The notes under the pieces are model-generated. The model was given only the letters and a program-made list of their open reading frames with translations, ran no database searches and had not been told where the DNA came from. Both the position numbers and the translations under genes were made by a program. A stretch of DNA of 64,000 nt from positions 118,150 to 182,149 of the forward strand of contig SVOT01000003.1 of assembly GCA_015066225.1 (NCBI GenBank), written 5' to 3'. The stretch comes from Oscillospiraceae bacterium (GTDB lineage: Bacteria > Bacillota > Clostridia > Oscillospirales > Acutalibacteraceae). Below are positions 32,318 through 41,393 of this stretch, one piece after another. Numbering within the stretch: position 1 is the first letter of the stretch; each line of letters starts with the position of its first letter.

Positions 32318-33787
32318 TCAATAAAGACCTGCCTCACGCTTGTTTGCCTCGTGCTCGGCGTCGGTGTTAGCGTAGTAAACCTTGCCTGTTTCCGTATTGT
32401 GACAGAAGAACAAATAGCTTACATCCGAGGGCTTCAATGCCGCTCTGATTGCCGCATCACCGGGGTTTGCGATAGCGCCGACGGGCAGACCCTTGCGGTG
32501 CTCGTAGGTGTCGTAATCGTATGTGAACTGGATACGCTTTTCAACATCCTCGGTTGAAGAGGTCAAGGTGGGAAGAATTGTTTCTGTATAATAATCCATT
32601 GTTGAGTCGCATTCAATAAAGGGGAATGAGGAGGGTCTTGCAAGACGGTTATAAAGAACCTTTGAAATATCCGCCATCTGGTCGTTTGAGCCCGCCTCCT
32701 TCTGTATAACGGAAGCCATAACGATTACCTCGTCAATGCTCACACCTCTTTCGTCTGCAAGCTTCTGATATTCATCAGTCCACCTGTTTTCGAAGTTATC
32801 AAGGAATCTGCGAACTACGCTTGCGGCATTTTCGCCCTTATAGAACTCGTAGGTGTCGGGGTACATATAGCCCTCAAGAGTGCGGAAGCGTCTGTCCTTG
32901 TTGGGGATTGCTTTCAAGAAATCGTAATCCTCGGAAAAGTCAATGGTTTGCAGGGTATTTATGAAGCTTGCCGCCGTGCACACCTCGTTAGCCTCAAGCT
33001 TTTCGGCTATCTGGTCAATTGTCCAGCCCTCGGGGAATGTGAGGGAAACGGTTTCGTAAAGAGTAATCTCAGCCTTCATCGTTGAAAGCATTTTTTCAAG
33101 GCCGTCTTTTTTATTGAGGGTATAAACGCCCGAAACGTATGAACGCTTTGTGCCGTCACCGGTGATGTCGAGAAGCTTTACAAAAAGCTTACAGAAAAGC
33201 TCGTTATTGATGAGATCTTCATCGCCGAGGATATCAATAACCTCAGAATCCGTCATATTTTCCGAAACCGTTACGTCAACAAAGGTATCCTCTTTTTCGT
33301 CAAGCGCAAGAATATCGTTGATACAGCCCACGCCATATACGCAGAAAATAACGCTGAAAAATACGATAATTGCAAATGTAAAGGCTGTTCTCGAAAGCCT
33401 GTCGGATGTAAAGAGCTTGCCCCAGAACGTGTTGGAGCGCTGTTCATCCTTAGCCTTTTTAAGAGCCATTATTTTTCTTTGCTTTTCGGTTGTGGGGGGT
33501 GCAGAAACAGTCAGCTTTTTGTCGGTTGTGTTTTTAGCGGGCGCTTTTTTCAACCTATCCTGAATGTTCCGGGGCGGATTTGAAAAATACACACCCTTAT
33601 TCTGGGCGGGCTTTTCCTCCCCATCCGAAGAACTGATGTTGACTTTAAAATCGTCAACCTTTCTTTGTCTTTCATTCTGAATTTCGCTGAAGCTTCTGAT
33701 TTCATAATCATCCGCCGCAGGCGACTCTTTTTTCAAGGGTTTATCACCGCTGTATTCTTTTAAGAGCTCATCATAATCGAAATCCAT
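32318..33787 (-). CDS. mltG: Endolytic murein transglycosylase MltG
   Basis: 489 residues. A 125-residue charged cytoplasmic segment is followed by one membrane helix (AFTFAIIVFFSVIFCVYGVG, about 132-152), a LysM-like strand region, and the YceG catalytic domain. The catalytic glutamate is in VIQKEAGSNDQM, followed by KVLYNRL and DSTMDYYT; the C-terminus has the family GLPVGAIANPG. It cuts nascent glycan strands and sets their length. The cytoplasmic extension is longer than in E. coli and lacks a recognised domain. Two bases separate it from the 5-formyltetrahydrofolate cyclo-ligase gene. Confidence 0.95.
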   Translation of the reverse strand: MDFDYDELLKEYSGDKPLKKESPAADDYEIRSFSEIQNERQRKVDDFKVNISSSDGEEKPAQNKGVYFSNPPRNIQDRLKKAPAKNTTDKKLTVSAPPTTEKQRKIMALKKAKDEQRSNTFWGKLFTSDRLSRTAFTFAIIVFFSVIFCVYGVGCINDILALDEKEDTFVDVTVSENMTDSEVIDILGDEDLINNELFCKLFVKLLDITGDGTKRSYVSGVYTLNKKDGLEKMLSTMKAEITLYETVSLTFPEGWTIDQIAEKLEANEVCTAASFINTLQTIDFSEDYDFLKAIPNKDRRFRTLEGYMYPDTYEFYKGENAASVVRRFLDNFENRWTDEYQKLADERGVSIDEVIVMASVIQKEAGSNDQMADISKVLYNRLARPSSFPFIECDSTMDYYTETILPTLTSSTEDVEKRIQFTYDYDTYEHRKGLPVGAIANPGDAAIRAALKPSDVSYLFFCHNTETGKVYYANTDAEHEANKREAGLY

Positions 33788-33789
33788 CT

Positions 33790-34389
33790 TTAGACCTCCT
33801 TCTTTTCCACGGTGATGATTTGTTTTTCTGTTAAAACAAAATCAACAGCTCTGTCGTATTTTCCGTGGAATAATTCGTCTGTTATATTTTCATCGTAGCA
33901 AATGCCGATTGTTGAGCCTTTGTAACGAGATAAATATCTGTCGTAATAGCCTTTGCCGTAGCCGAGCCTGAAGCCGTTTTTATCGAACATAAAGGCGGGC
34001 ACAATGCAAATTGTGTTCTCGGTTTCTGTGAGAAGCTTTTCATCATCTGCCACGGGCTCAAGCACACCGAATGAACCGGGCAAAAGCTCATCGAGAGAAT
34101 TGATAAAGAAAAAATTCATCTCACTTTTACCTTCAACACAACGGGGCACAGCTACCCGTTTGCCGCTTGCAAGCAGAGCGTTTATGAACATTTTCGTGTC
34201 AACCTCAATGGCTGTTGACACGTAGCACAGAAAGGTTTCGGTTTCTCTGACAGCCCACAGATTCAAAAGCTTGTTGCATATTTTTTTGTCAAAGGATGCT
34301 TTCAGCTCAGCGGGCATAGACTGCCTTTTTTCTTTCACATCTCTACGCATCTGTTTTTTTATGGGTCTTATATCTACTATTTTCTCCAT
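33790..34389 (-). CDS. 5-formyltetrahydrofolate cyclo-ligase
   Basis: 199 residues, normal size. The basic start KKQMRRDVKEKR and the GYGKGYYDRYLSRYKG loop near 145 (ATP/folate binding) identify the family; PRCVEGKSEMNFF is the middle conserved block. It converts 5-formyl-THF to methenyl-THF with ATP. The gene overlaps the DJ-1 family gene upstream by 13 bases. Confidence 0.95.
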   Translation of the reverse strand: MEKIVDIRPIKKQMRRDVKEKRQSMPAELKASFDKKICNKLLNLWAVRETETFLCYVSTAIEVDTKMFINALLASGKRVAVPRCVEGKSEMNFFFINSLDELLPGSFGVLEPVADDEKLLTETENTICIVPAFMFDKNGFRLGYGKGYYDRYLSRYKGSTIGICYDENITDELFHGKYDRAVDFVLTEKQIITVEKKEV

Positions 34390-34922
34390 TGAATACCTCT
34401 GAGTATCTGTTGGGCTTTTTCCTCACCCATTAATACGGAGCAGATTGCCGCACCGAACTCCCAGGCAACACCGGCGCCCTTTGCGGTAACTATTGTACCG
34501 TCGGTAACAACGCCCGATTCCGAAAGGCTCGCACCCTTTAATTCGCCCTCAAAGCCGGGGAAGCAGGTTGCGTTTTTGCCCTCTAAAAGACCTTTTCTGC
34601 CCAAAACAAAGGGGGCGGCACAAATTGCACCGATTATTTTACCGTTTTCTGCACAATAGTCTATGGCTTTCTGAACGTCATCTGAATTATTAAGATTTTC
34701 TGCGCCGGGCATACCACCGGGGAGAATGATTCCCTGAAGATTGTCGCCGAGAACAACGTCACCGGGGAGAATATCTGCTTCAACGTTTATTCCGTGAGCA
34801 CCACGGCAAAATTTGCCGCTGATACCAACTGTTTTAACGTTAACGCCCGCTCTCAACAAAAAATCAACGGGGGCAAGCGCCTCTATTTCTTCAAAGCCGT
34901 TGGCAAGAAATACATAAATCAT
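34377..34922 (-). CDS. DJ-1/PfpI family protein (ThiJ-like)
   Basis: 181 residues. The nucleophilic-elbow cysteine is in IGAICAAPFVLG near residue 100; a glutamate near residue 15 (FEEIEAL) and the PGGMPGAENL motif complete the DJ-1 signature. Members act as glyoxalases, deglycases or redox-sensing chaperones; which applies is not visible. It belongs to the tmk-to-apbE operon. Confidence 0.92.
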   Translation of the reverse strand: MIYVFLANGFEEIEALAPVDFLLRAGVNVKTVGISGKFCRGAHGINVEADILPGDVVLGDNLQGIILPGGMPGAENLNNSDDVQKAIDYCAENGKIIGAICAAPFVLGRKGLLEGKNATCFPGFEGELKGASLSESGVVTDGTIVTAKGAGVAWEFGAAICSVLMGEEKAQQILRGIQWRK

Positions 34923-34931
34923 AACTCTACC

Positions 34932-35756
34932 TCAATTCGAGTACGGCAGACCGAAAAAGCCGTTTCGGATTTCGGGTGCGCCGTTTAAAATATAATACAT
35001 TCCGTAGGGAACGGGGTTTTCGTTTGCAGCTTTTCTTAATATTGCACTTTGCTTTTCGGTAACCCCGAAAACCTTGCTCAGCAAAAGATTTTCGTCGCCG
35101 AAAAGCTCAAATATCACAAGACTCTTTTCATTTTCTTCAAAAAGGGCATAGCCCCCGTTTTCGCAAAAAACTGTTTTAATTTCACCGCTTTGAGAATTAA
35201 AAAACGAGTTAAAGGTGCTCTCGCGAAGGGTTGCCACGGGCACGTTTTTTTTGTGCACCGAAACACATTTTCTGTAATCCTCATAGGTGAGCTCGCCGTT
35301 TTTTGACGAGAGTTTTTCGTAATCACTTTTATAAACCTCTTTTTCGGAATAATAAAAGCCGATTTTAAAGCCCAATTTTTCATAAACACCGAAAAGGTAT
35401 TCTTGCTCGGGCACAAGAAAAAGGTAATCAATTCCCCTGCCTGCCGCCACCTTGAAAAGCTCGCTGAAAAGGCTTTTCATCAGCCCCTTGCCACGATAGC
35501 GGGGATGGGTGCAGACGGCATAGATATAGTAGGCTGAATAAGCTTTTCCCTTTGCCGCAATCTCGCTTTCAAGCATATATAACACGCTGACGGGCTCGCC
35601 ACCGTCAAAAGCCGCCAACACCCTTTCGGAAGAAACGGTGTTTCTGAAAAAGAAATCAAGGCTTTCCTTTGTGTCGTCAAAGGCGGTTTGCCACAAAGCC
35701 TTCAGGCTTTCATATTCGCTCACACGGGGATGGCGTATTTCAAAGGATTTTTCCAT
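34932..35756 (-). CDS. GNAT-family N-acetyltransferase
   Basis: 274 residues from ATG 35756, which lies within the end of the upstream DUF2156 gene (17-base overlap), so translation is probably coupled; a longer frame from 35834 overlaps it even more. The acetyl-CoA site motif A is YAVCTHPRYRGKGLMKSLF near 85-105. A C-terminal extension of about 120 residues is of the kind found in Eis-like acetyltransferases. Substrate unknown. Confidence 0.85.
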   Translation of the reverse strand: MEKSFEIRHPRVSEYESLKALWQTAFDDTKESLDFFFRNTVSSERVLAAFDGGEPVSVLYMLESEIAAKGKAYSAYYIYAVCTHPRYRGKGLMKSLFSELFKVAAGRGIDYLFLVPEQEYLFGVYEKLGFKIGFYYSEKEVYKSDYEKLSSKNGELTYEDYRKCVSVHKKNVPVATLRESTFNSFFNSQSGEIKTVFCENGGYALFEENEKSLVIFELFGDENLLLSKVFGVTEKQSAILRKAANENPVPYGMYYILNGAPEIRNGFFGLPYSN

Positions 35757-36624
35757 AGTATTTTTTAACGAGCTGCTCGGGATGATAAGAGGTTTTTGCT
35801 TTTCGCAGGTTCTCTGCCCCCGCGTCATCCTCACGGTTTATATATTGAAAATCCCCAAGAGAATTTTCTGCAAACAATTTATTGATTACCGCATAGGCGG
35901 TAAGGTATTCGGGCGAGGCTTTCTCAAAATGGGTGCAATAGGTTTTGCCGTCAGGCATTGCCTCACCCAAAGCGTAAGCAACGATTTTGCCGTCCACCCT
36001 AAGAATTGCACCGGACAATCGGAGCTCTTTGAAATATCGGAAAGCCTTGTCGATAACAAGCCTTTCTTCGTCCAGCTTAGGATTTCTTTCGCCGCTTTTA
36101 TGCCAGCGGTGTGAAAATTCAAGACACTCTGAAAGGTTGCTTTCATTAAGCTCTTCATAAGAAAAGCTATTCTTTTTGCAAAATGAGTTAACGTGATTTT
36201 TCTTCGAGTGGTATTTTCTGCCGCTGAGGGTTGCAAGGCTTTCTCTTAAATAAACGTAATCAAAAAAGTCACGTTGCTCCTCAAGAACAAGTCTGTCGCT
36301 GTAAAGGTCTTTGAGTACACCTGCCTGCTCCTCGCTGAGACAATAAAAGCTAAGGTCGGCGTTACGCTCCTTTGAGTCTGCCTCAATAATGCTGAGGGCT
36401 GTTTTTATGTCGCCCTTGCCCCAAGGAAAGGCGTAGCTTTTAACACCGTTAAAGCGTGAACGGAGGAACACAAAGCCATCCCTTTGTGCAACACGGGTAT
36501 TCTCCCCCACACTCCAGCAAAAAATATTTCCGAATGAGAAATCGCACATCTGAGCCGCACATTCGGGGATATTTGCGAGAATGAGCTCTCTGTCTTCAAT
36601 TTTTACAGGTTGAAATTCTAACAT
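35740..36624 (-). CDS. DUF2156 domain protein (GNAT-like, phosphatidylglycerol lysyltransferase C-terminal domain type)
   Basis: 294 residues. The start FQPVKIEDRELI and the blocks CDFSFGNIFCW, YHSKKNHVNSFCKKN, AYALGEAMPDGKTYCTHFEKA and DFQYINREDDAGAENLRKAK are typical of DUF2156, which has a duplicated GNAT fold and resembles the aminoacyl-tRNA-using domain of MprF. No membrane helices. Role unknown; a peptidyl or aminoacyl transfer to an envelope component is possible. It lies 4 bases after tmk. Confidence 0.85.
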   Translation of the reverse strand: MLEFQPVKIEDRELILANIPECAAQMCDFSFGNIFCWSVGENTRVAQRDGFVFLRSRFNGVKSYAFPWGKGDIKTALSIIEADSKERNADLSFYCLSEEQAGVLKDLYSDRLVLEEQRDFFDYVYLRESLATLSGRKYHSKKNHVNSFCKKNSFSYEELNESNLSECLEFSHRWHKSGERNPKLDEERLVIDKAFRYFKELRLSGAILRVDGKIVAYALGEAMPDGKTYCTHFEKASPEYLTAYAVINKLFAENSLGDFQYINREDDAGAENLRKAKTSYHPEQLVKKYYGKIL

Positions 36625-36628
36625 AATA

Positions 36629-37276
36629 TCACAGAATAATTTTGTACACAGTATCGTTTATTTCCTGAATGGATAAGGGCTCGCCATTTTCAGAGCAAGG
36701 CACAACATACCATCCGCATTTTTCAGCGGCATAGAGCGCCGCTTCACGGCAGGCATTGAGAAAATCAACGTTAGCCTCGTGAACATCCTTTTTGTTTTCG
36801 TCGCCCTCATACCGCTGAGTCATAAGCTTTTGAGAAACCTCAACGGGCATATCGAGGAAAATGACTTTATCGGGCTCGGGGATTCCGATTTTGTTATATT
36901 CGAAATCGAACAGCCAATCAAGGTATTCATCCCACTCATCTTTGGGGAGCTTTGTCATTTGATATATTGCGTTGGCGGGGGTGTATCTGTCGGCAAAAAT
37001 CAGCTTGCCTGCAAGGTAGTCACCCTTCCATTTTTCGGTATATGAAGCGAAGCGGTCAGCGGCATAGAGCACAGATGTTGCATATGCATTGACGTCCCCC
37101 GCATTTTTGCCGAAATCACCAGCAAGATATTTTCGCACAAGGATGCTTGAATCACTTTCGTAATCGGGGAGCTTGATTTTTTTAAAATCAACACCGTCAC
37201 TTTCAAGACGGCGGCAGACAAGCTCTGTCTGAGTGGTTTTGCCACAACCGTCAAGACCTTCTAAAACAATAAACAT
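36629..37276 (-). CDS. tmk: Thymidylate kinase
   Basis: 215 residues. The P-loop EGLDGCGKTTQ is at the N-terminus, the DR motif is in YAADRFASY near 93, and the lid and base region follows FADRYTPANAIYQ. It phosphorylates dTMP to dTDP. It is the first gene of the operon ending with apbE. No clear promoter was assigned in the 37277-37372 gap. Confidence 0.95.
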   Translation of the reverse strand: MFIVLEGLDGCGKTTQTELVCRRLESDGVDFKKIKLPDYESDSSILVRKYLAGDFGKNAGDVNAYATSVLYAADRFASYTEKWKGDYLAGKLIFADRYTPANAIYQMTKLPKDEWDEYLDWLFDFEYNKIGIPEPDKVIFLDMPVEVSQKLMTQRYEGDENKKDVHEANVDFLNACREAALYAAEKCGWYVVPCSENGEPLSIQEINDTVYKIIL

Positions 37277-37372
37277 AACATTTCACCATATTATTCCAAT
37301 TATACTCATAAATAATACTATAAATATGCGCAACTGTCAAATAATCAATGACAATTGTAACAAATATGTAAT

Positions 37373-37402
37373 AAAAAAAGACTGCCGTAACACACGACAG
37401 TC
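37373..37402 (-). terminator. Terminator of the FTR-trxA operon
   Basis: Minus-strand stem GACTGTCG / CGGCAGTC with a 7-base loop, followed by TTTTTTTATT. Confidence 0.75.
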
Positions 37403-37415
37403 AGGAGTTTTATAA

Positions 37416-37724
37416 TCAACCGAGGAGCTCAAGAAGCTGTGTCTTTGAGCGAAGCCCCACAGCCTTGCCCGTAACCTCGCCACCCTTGAAAACAAGGAGT
37501 GTGGGAATGCTTGAAATGCCGAACCGCATAGCAAGAGCAGGCTCCTCGTCAACATTTACCTTGCCGACGACGATATCCCCACGTTCTTCTGAAATTTCGT
37601 GGATGGTGGGTGCAATCATCTGACAGGGACCGCACCAGACCGCCCAGAAATCAAGCAAAACGGGTTTTTCGCTTTTTAAAACCAGCTCTTCAAAATTCTG
37701 ACTTGTGATTGTTAATTCTGCCAT
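37416..37724 (-). CDS. trxA: Thioredoxin
   Basis: 102 residues from ATG 37724 (GAGGAG 7 bases upstream); the longer frame to 37808 overlaps the preceding gene and is rejected. The active site is WCGPC in DFWAVWCGPCQMIAPT, with the cis-proline in SSIPTLLVFKGGE. It reduces protein disulfides. It is cotranscribed 13 bases after the ferredoxin:thioredoxin reductase-like gene, its probable reductase. Confidence 0.97.
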   Translation of the reverse strand: MAELTITSQNFEELVLKSEKPVLLDFWAVWCGPCQMIAPTIHEISEERGDIVVGKVNVDEEPALAMRFGISSIPTLLVFKGGEVTGKAVGLRSKTQLLELLG

Positions 37725-37737
37725 TTTTATTCTCCTC

Positions 37738-37938
37738 TCAATCTTTTGATTTGTAGTAAAGCATACAGTGACAATATCCCTCAAAATCGGGGTCGGCAAT
37801 TTGCTCACGGAACTCCTTGCAGATGCATTTATTTTCTTCTGTCCGTTCTAATCTGCAGGGGCAATAGCCACCTTTCATCTTAAGACCCTCTTTTATTCTT
37901 GCAACTACCTCTTTATCCTCGTTGAATTTAACTGCCAT
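37738..37938 (-). CDS. Ferredoxin:thioredoxin reductase catalytic (beta) chain-like protein
   Basis: 66 residues. The cysteine pattern GYCPCRL, then CICKEF, then GYCHCMLYYK matches the FTR catalytic chain, in which four cysteines hold a 4Fe-4S cluster and two form the redox-active disulfide. Plant and cyanobacterial FTR catalytic chains are about 110 residues and need a variable chain; this is a short form and no variable chain is visible. The next gene is thioredoxin, supporting electron flow from ferredoxin to thioredoxin. Confidence 0.85.
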   Translation of the reverse strand: MAVKFNEDKEVVARIKEGLKMKGGYCPCRLERTEENKCICKEFREQIADPDFEGYCHCMLYYKSKD

Positions 37939-38068
37939 TGTAGCACCTCTTTAAACGCTTTTTTACTATTTTAGCAAAAAATTATTAACATATCAATAAT
38001 AAGACTTTACTTTTTTGAAAATTATAGTAAAATACAAGGGTAATAACGCATAAAGGCAGATTGATTTT

Positions 38069-38611
38069 ATGGATTCTATAAAAAAGCAGGCGTATTGCGC
38101 CGCAAAAGAGATAATAGAAGAAGCAAAGCTCAGAAAGGGGCAGATTCTTGTTATCGGCTGCTCCACAAGTGAGGTTATCGGTGACAAAATCGGCACCAAC
38201 TCCTCACCCGAAACGGCAAACGCTGTTTTCGAGGGCATTTATGAAGCCGCCGCCGAGCACGGCGTTTTTGTTGCGGCACAATGCTGTGAGCACCTTAACA
38301 GGGCGATTATTATTGAAGAGGAAGCGGTTCCCAACGGTGAATTTGTTAACGTTGTTCCCCAACCAAAAGCGGGGGGGTCCTTTGCCACCGCCGCATACAA
38401 CACCTTTAAAAGCCCCGTTGCGCTTGAAGAAATTAAAGCAGATGCCGGGCTTGATATCGGCTCAACCTTGATTGGTATGCACCTGAAAAAGGTTGCGGTG
38501 CCCGTAAGGCTTCAGAACAATAAAATCGGCAACGCCACTCTTACCGCCGCAAGGGTAAGGCCGAAATTCATCGGTGGCGAAAGAGCCCGTTACAACGAAA
38601 ACTTAATGTAA
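38069..38611 (+). CDS. UPF0340/DUF436 family protein (YwlG-like)
   Basis: 180 residues. Conserved blocks VIGCSTSEVIGDKIGTNSS, GVFVAAQCCEHLNRA, and NVVPQPKAGGSFATAAY identify the TIGR01440/DUF436 family. Function unknown in general. Weak promoter-like elements (TTTACT, 16 bases, TAAAAT) lie upstream near 38006-38034. It ends at a bidirectional hairpin. Confidence 0.9.
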   Translation: MDSIKKQAYCAAKEIIEEAKLRKGQILVIGCSTSEVIGDKIGTNSSPETANAVFEGIYEAAAEHGVFVAAQCCEHLNRAIIIEEEAVPNGEFVNVVPQPKAGGSFATAAYNTFKSPVALEEIKADAGLDIGSTLIGMHLKKVAVPVRLQNNKIGNATLTAARVRPKFIGGERARYNENLM

Positions 38612-38618
38612 AAAATTC

Positions 38619-38655
38619 CACTCGATTGAATTTCAACCTGAATTCAACCGAGTGG
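38619..38655. terminator. Bidirectional terminator between convergent genes
   Basis: CCACTCGATTGAATT / AATTCAACCGAGTGG (one G-T pair), followed by TTTTATT; it also serves the minus-strand gene ending at 38675. Confidence 0.75.
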
Positions 38656-38674
38656 TTTTATTATTTATTATTTA

Positions 38675-39361
38675 TTATTTATTTTTTGATTTATTTTTGC
38701 CGTCGTCCATACCGCTGACGTCAAAGCCCTCCAGTATTTCGCCCTCGCTGAGAATAAACAGCACAACAATTGATATCATCACAAATGCGCCGAAGCTGCC
38801 AAATGAGATATCCCTTAAAACATTTCTTCTATTGCTCGCTGTGACGCCCATCACACAAAGGGAAAAAACCGAAAGCAACACAGCGAAAAAGCCGAAGCTG
38901 AAAAGCACGCCGCCCTGTCTTATCCAGAAAACAAGCAACGCCACAAGGGCTACACAGCACACAATCACCGCAGAAATGCAGACCACTTTTTTTGATTTTG
39001 GGAAAAGCTGCACTATAAGATAAACCAAAAACAGTATCAGCACCGGCAACAGGCTGGCTTTGAGCATTTCACCCACACTCACGGCTATACTTTTTGAAAC
39101 ATAATATGCCGAAACAGAAAAGCCGTTGGCAACGGAGTTAACAAGAAAGCTGAGCACATAGAAAAGCTTTGATTTTTTGCCCCGACAATGGATGGGAATG
39201 GCAACAAGCATAAGCACTATGCCCACACACAAGCCATACCATTTCGCGCAGACAGAGGTCGCAAACAGGGTTGATAAAATAAAAATCCCCATAGCCGCAA
39301 GAGCAGAAAGAAAAACAATAGCAGGCTTTAATCTGATATCAATTTGTTTTGATTTTGTCAT
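38675..39361 (-). CDS. Multi-spanning membrane protein, unknown function
   Basis: 228 residues with about six membrane helices and a charged C-terminal tail (DGKNKSKNK). No motif recognised. The start overlaps the end of the upstream gene (39339-39914) by 23 bases, so the two are cotranscribed and probably work together. Confidence 0.65.
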   Translation of the reverse strand: MTKSKQIDIRLKPAIVFLSALAAMGIFILSTLFATSVCAKWYGLCVGIVLMLVAIPIHCRGKKSKLFYVLSFLVNSVANGFSVSAYYVSKSIAVSVGEMLKASLLPVLILFLVYLIVQLFPKSKKVVCISAVIVCCVALVALLVFWIRQGGVLFSFGFFAVLLSVFSLCVMGVTASNRRNVLRDISFGSFGAFVMISIVVLFILSEGEILEGFDVSGMDDGKNKSKNK

Positions 39362-39914
39362 AGAAATCTCCTGTTATTATCGTAGCATCGTTTTTACTTT
39401 TTCGTTGGAATTTTTTAGCCATCTTACACATTAACCCAAAGCCCACCAAATCCTTTGAAGCGGTAAAAATCTTTTTGTTTTTTTCGTCCTTCACAATCAA
39501 TAATCCGTCCTCTTTATGATTGCGCTGTTTTAATTCTGTAATATCCACATTAAAAAACTTTTCTTTTGGTATAAACCTTTTTAAAACAAAAAATTTTCTA
39601 ACTGTAAAGCCTGTTTCATCAACGTGACAACGGTAAGTAAGCATATATACCGCAACTAAAAAAATCAATACGGATAGAATACCGGAAACCGCCAGCAATA
39701 CAGTATTTTCTTTATTAACGACATACACGCCGATTGTTGCACACAAAGATAATACAAGCTGCACAAAACAGATGGCAATTCTTATAGGATGGTGATATGC
39801 CACAAAGTCATATCTGTCAAAGTTTTTTTCTTTTTCTTCGGACTTTTTTAAAATAAAAGAATTTATGGGCTTTTCAAATAAAAAATCGAATATCTCACGA
39901 ATTAAATATTTCAT
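39339..39914 (-). CDS. Membrane protein with PH-like C-terminal domain, unknown function
   Basis: 191 residues. Two membrane helices (about 48-68 and 72-94) are followed by a soluble domain (CHVDETGFTVRKFFVLKRFI then PKEKFFNVDITELKQ) whose strand pattern resembles the bacterial PH-like domains of small membrane proteins. No specific family assigned. It is upstream of and overlapping the 38675-39361 gene. Confidence 0.65.
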   Translation of the reverse strand: MKYLIREIFDFLFEKPINSFILKKSEEKEKNFDRYDFVAYHHPIRIAICFVQLVLSLCATIGVYVVNKENTVLLAVSGILSVLIFLVAVYMLTYRCHVDETGFTVRKFFVLKRFIPKEKFFNVDITELKQRNHKEDGLLIVKDEKNKKIFTASKDLVGFGLMCKMAKKFQRKSKNDATIITGDFYDKIKTN

Positions 39915-40009
39915 CTTTACACCTTCTCTTTTTCATGCGACACAACAACAGGATGATAGGCTTCGCATCACCGCAAACACAGATAACGGCAACCAATGAC
40001 TAATTGAAT

Positions 40010-40924
40010 TTATTTTTCAAAAACAACTTCAATCACAATCGGGCAATGGTCACTTGTGCAGTCGCCGTTCCGCATACCGGGAAGAACGTTATAGGAGTTA
40101 ACAGTTATTCCGCTTTTTGAAATCATAAAATAGTCGATTCGTTTAAACTTTTCGGGGTTGTTCCAGCCGTTATATGTGTGGGAATCGCTTGTGTTTTTGG
40201 TTGCGTGTTTAGCATCAAGAAAGCTTTCTGTTACGCTGTTATATGTAACAGAGCCTTCTTCTGCGTTAAAGTCGCCCATAATCACTGCGGGGAGTGAACC
40301 GAACTCGCTGATTTTTTGAAGAACGACCTCAATACCGTTGATTCTTGCTTCGTCGCTGACATGGCTGAGATGTGTATTAAAAACAACAAAATCCTGTTCC
40401 GTTGCTTTTTCGGTAAGAATCACGTAGCTGCAAACACGGTTATATTGCGCACCCCAGGATTTGCTGGGAACGTCGGGTGTTTCCGAAAGCCAGAAGGAGC
40501 CCTTATCAACAAGGGTGTAAAGCTCTGTGTTATAGAATATGGGGCAACCCTCGGAGTTAAAGGCATCGTCACGATATGTGATGACGGAATCGTAGCCCTT
40601 TAAGGATTCAACCAGGTAGGAATAATGCCATTTTGTTGATTCCTGAAAGCCTATTATACCGGGCTTTTCTTCGACGATGTCATCAATGATTAAATCTGCA
40701 CGGTAAAACCAGCCCTTTTTGCCCCAGTCGGTGGGGCTTATGCAACGCAGGTTGTAGCTCATCATTTTCACATTGTCTTTTTCGGGCTCGATGCTGACCG
40801 ACTGCTTATTCTCTTTATAGTGGGGGTAATACAAGAATGTGTTGCCCGCAAGAACAATCGCCGCAACAAGAACAATCGCCAACACACTACCGAGAATTAT
40901 TAAAATCTTTTTCTTCATTTTCAT
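40010..40924 (-). CDS. Membrane-anchored endonuclease/exonuclease/phosphatase (EEP) family hydrolase
   Basis: About 304 residues from ATG 40924; a longer frame to 41029 runs into repeat sequence. An N-terminal signal anchor (ILIILGSVLAIVLVAAIVLAG) is followed by the EEP fold: MSYNLRC, the metal-binding glutamate in IIGFQES, FNTHLSH, MGDFNAEEGS, KRIDYFMIS and the catalytic end TSDHCPIV. The substrate may be nucleic acid, phosphoinositide or sphingomyelin. Its location outside the cell suggests scavenging or a toxin-like phosphodiesterase; undecided. Confidence 0.88.
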   Translation of the reverse strand: MKMKKKILIILGSVLAIVLVAAIVLAGNTFLYYPHYKENKQSVSIEPEKDNVKMMSYNLRCISPTDWGKKGWFYRADLIIDDIVEEKPGIIGFQESTKWHYSYLVESLKGYDSVITYRDDAFNSEGCPIFYNTELYTLVDKGSFWLSETPDVPSKSWGAQYNRVCSYVILTEKATEQDFVVFNTHLSHVSDEARINGIEVVLQKISEFGSLPAVIMGDFNAEEGSVTYNSVTESFLDAKHATKNTSDSHTYNGWNNPEKFKRIDYFMISKSGITVNSYNVLPGMRNGDCTSDHCPIVIEVVFEK

Positions 40925-40945
40925 CACCGATAATATAGTAGCATA

Positions 40946-41150
40946 TATTTTGGGAAAACACAAATGAAAGATGACAGATTCAAGTTGCAAGTTGGAAGTG
41001 GCAGGTGGCAGGTTTCGGGTGCTGCGCACGGCATTGTAAAGATGCTAGTCGTTAGTCGCCAGCCGCCAGTTTTTAACATCTAACAGCGTTGCGAAGCCTA
41101 TCATCCCTGTGCACGCAAGTGCATAGGGATGATAGGCTTCGCAAGCATCT
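40946..41150. repeat. Mosaic intergenic repeat block 3
   Basis: No gene. Inverted TTGCAAGTTGGAAGTGGCAGG words (40982-41015) with TTTCGGGTGCTGCGCACGGC, and the large palindrome GCGAAGCCTATCATCCCTGT..(A)GGGATGATAGGCTTCGC at 41093-41140. A short piece (CAGGATGATAGGCTTCGCAT) also lies at 39950-39969 just before the 40010 gene. Confidence 0.75.
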
Positions 41151-41170
41151 GCATCAAGGCTTCGCCGAGG

Positions 41171-41393
41171 GTGGGTTCGAATCCCAATTCTTTTCATAAA
41201 AAAAGCACAGAGCACTACACAATGGTAATGCTCTGTATTTTTTGGCGGAGAGCATGGGATTCGATGGGCTCTGCCCATCGTTTGCTTCGCAAACACCCGA
41301 TTTTGTTCGGCTTCGCCGAGGGTGGGTTCGAATCCCAATTCTTTTCATAAAAAAACACAGAGCACTACACTAACGGTAATGCTCTGTATTTCT
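41171..41393 (-). repeat. tRNA-Ser(GGA) tail copies: acceptor end, terminator and inverted T-arms
   Basis: Downstream of the minus-strand tRNA are its terminator (about 41347-41390, ACAGAGCA/TGCTCTGT), an inverted T-arm GTGGGTTCGAATCCC at 41322-41336, then a second copy of the tRNA 3' end with CCA (41243-41263), a second copy of the terminator (41199-41242) and a second inverted T-arm (41171-41185). Period is about 151 bases. The CCTCGGCGAAGCCGAACA-AATCGGG module after the inverted T-arm is shared with the array at 20371-20930. Confidence 0.85.
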
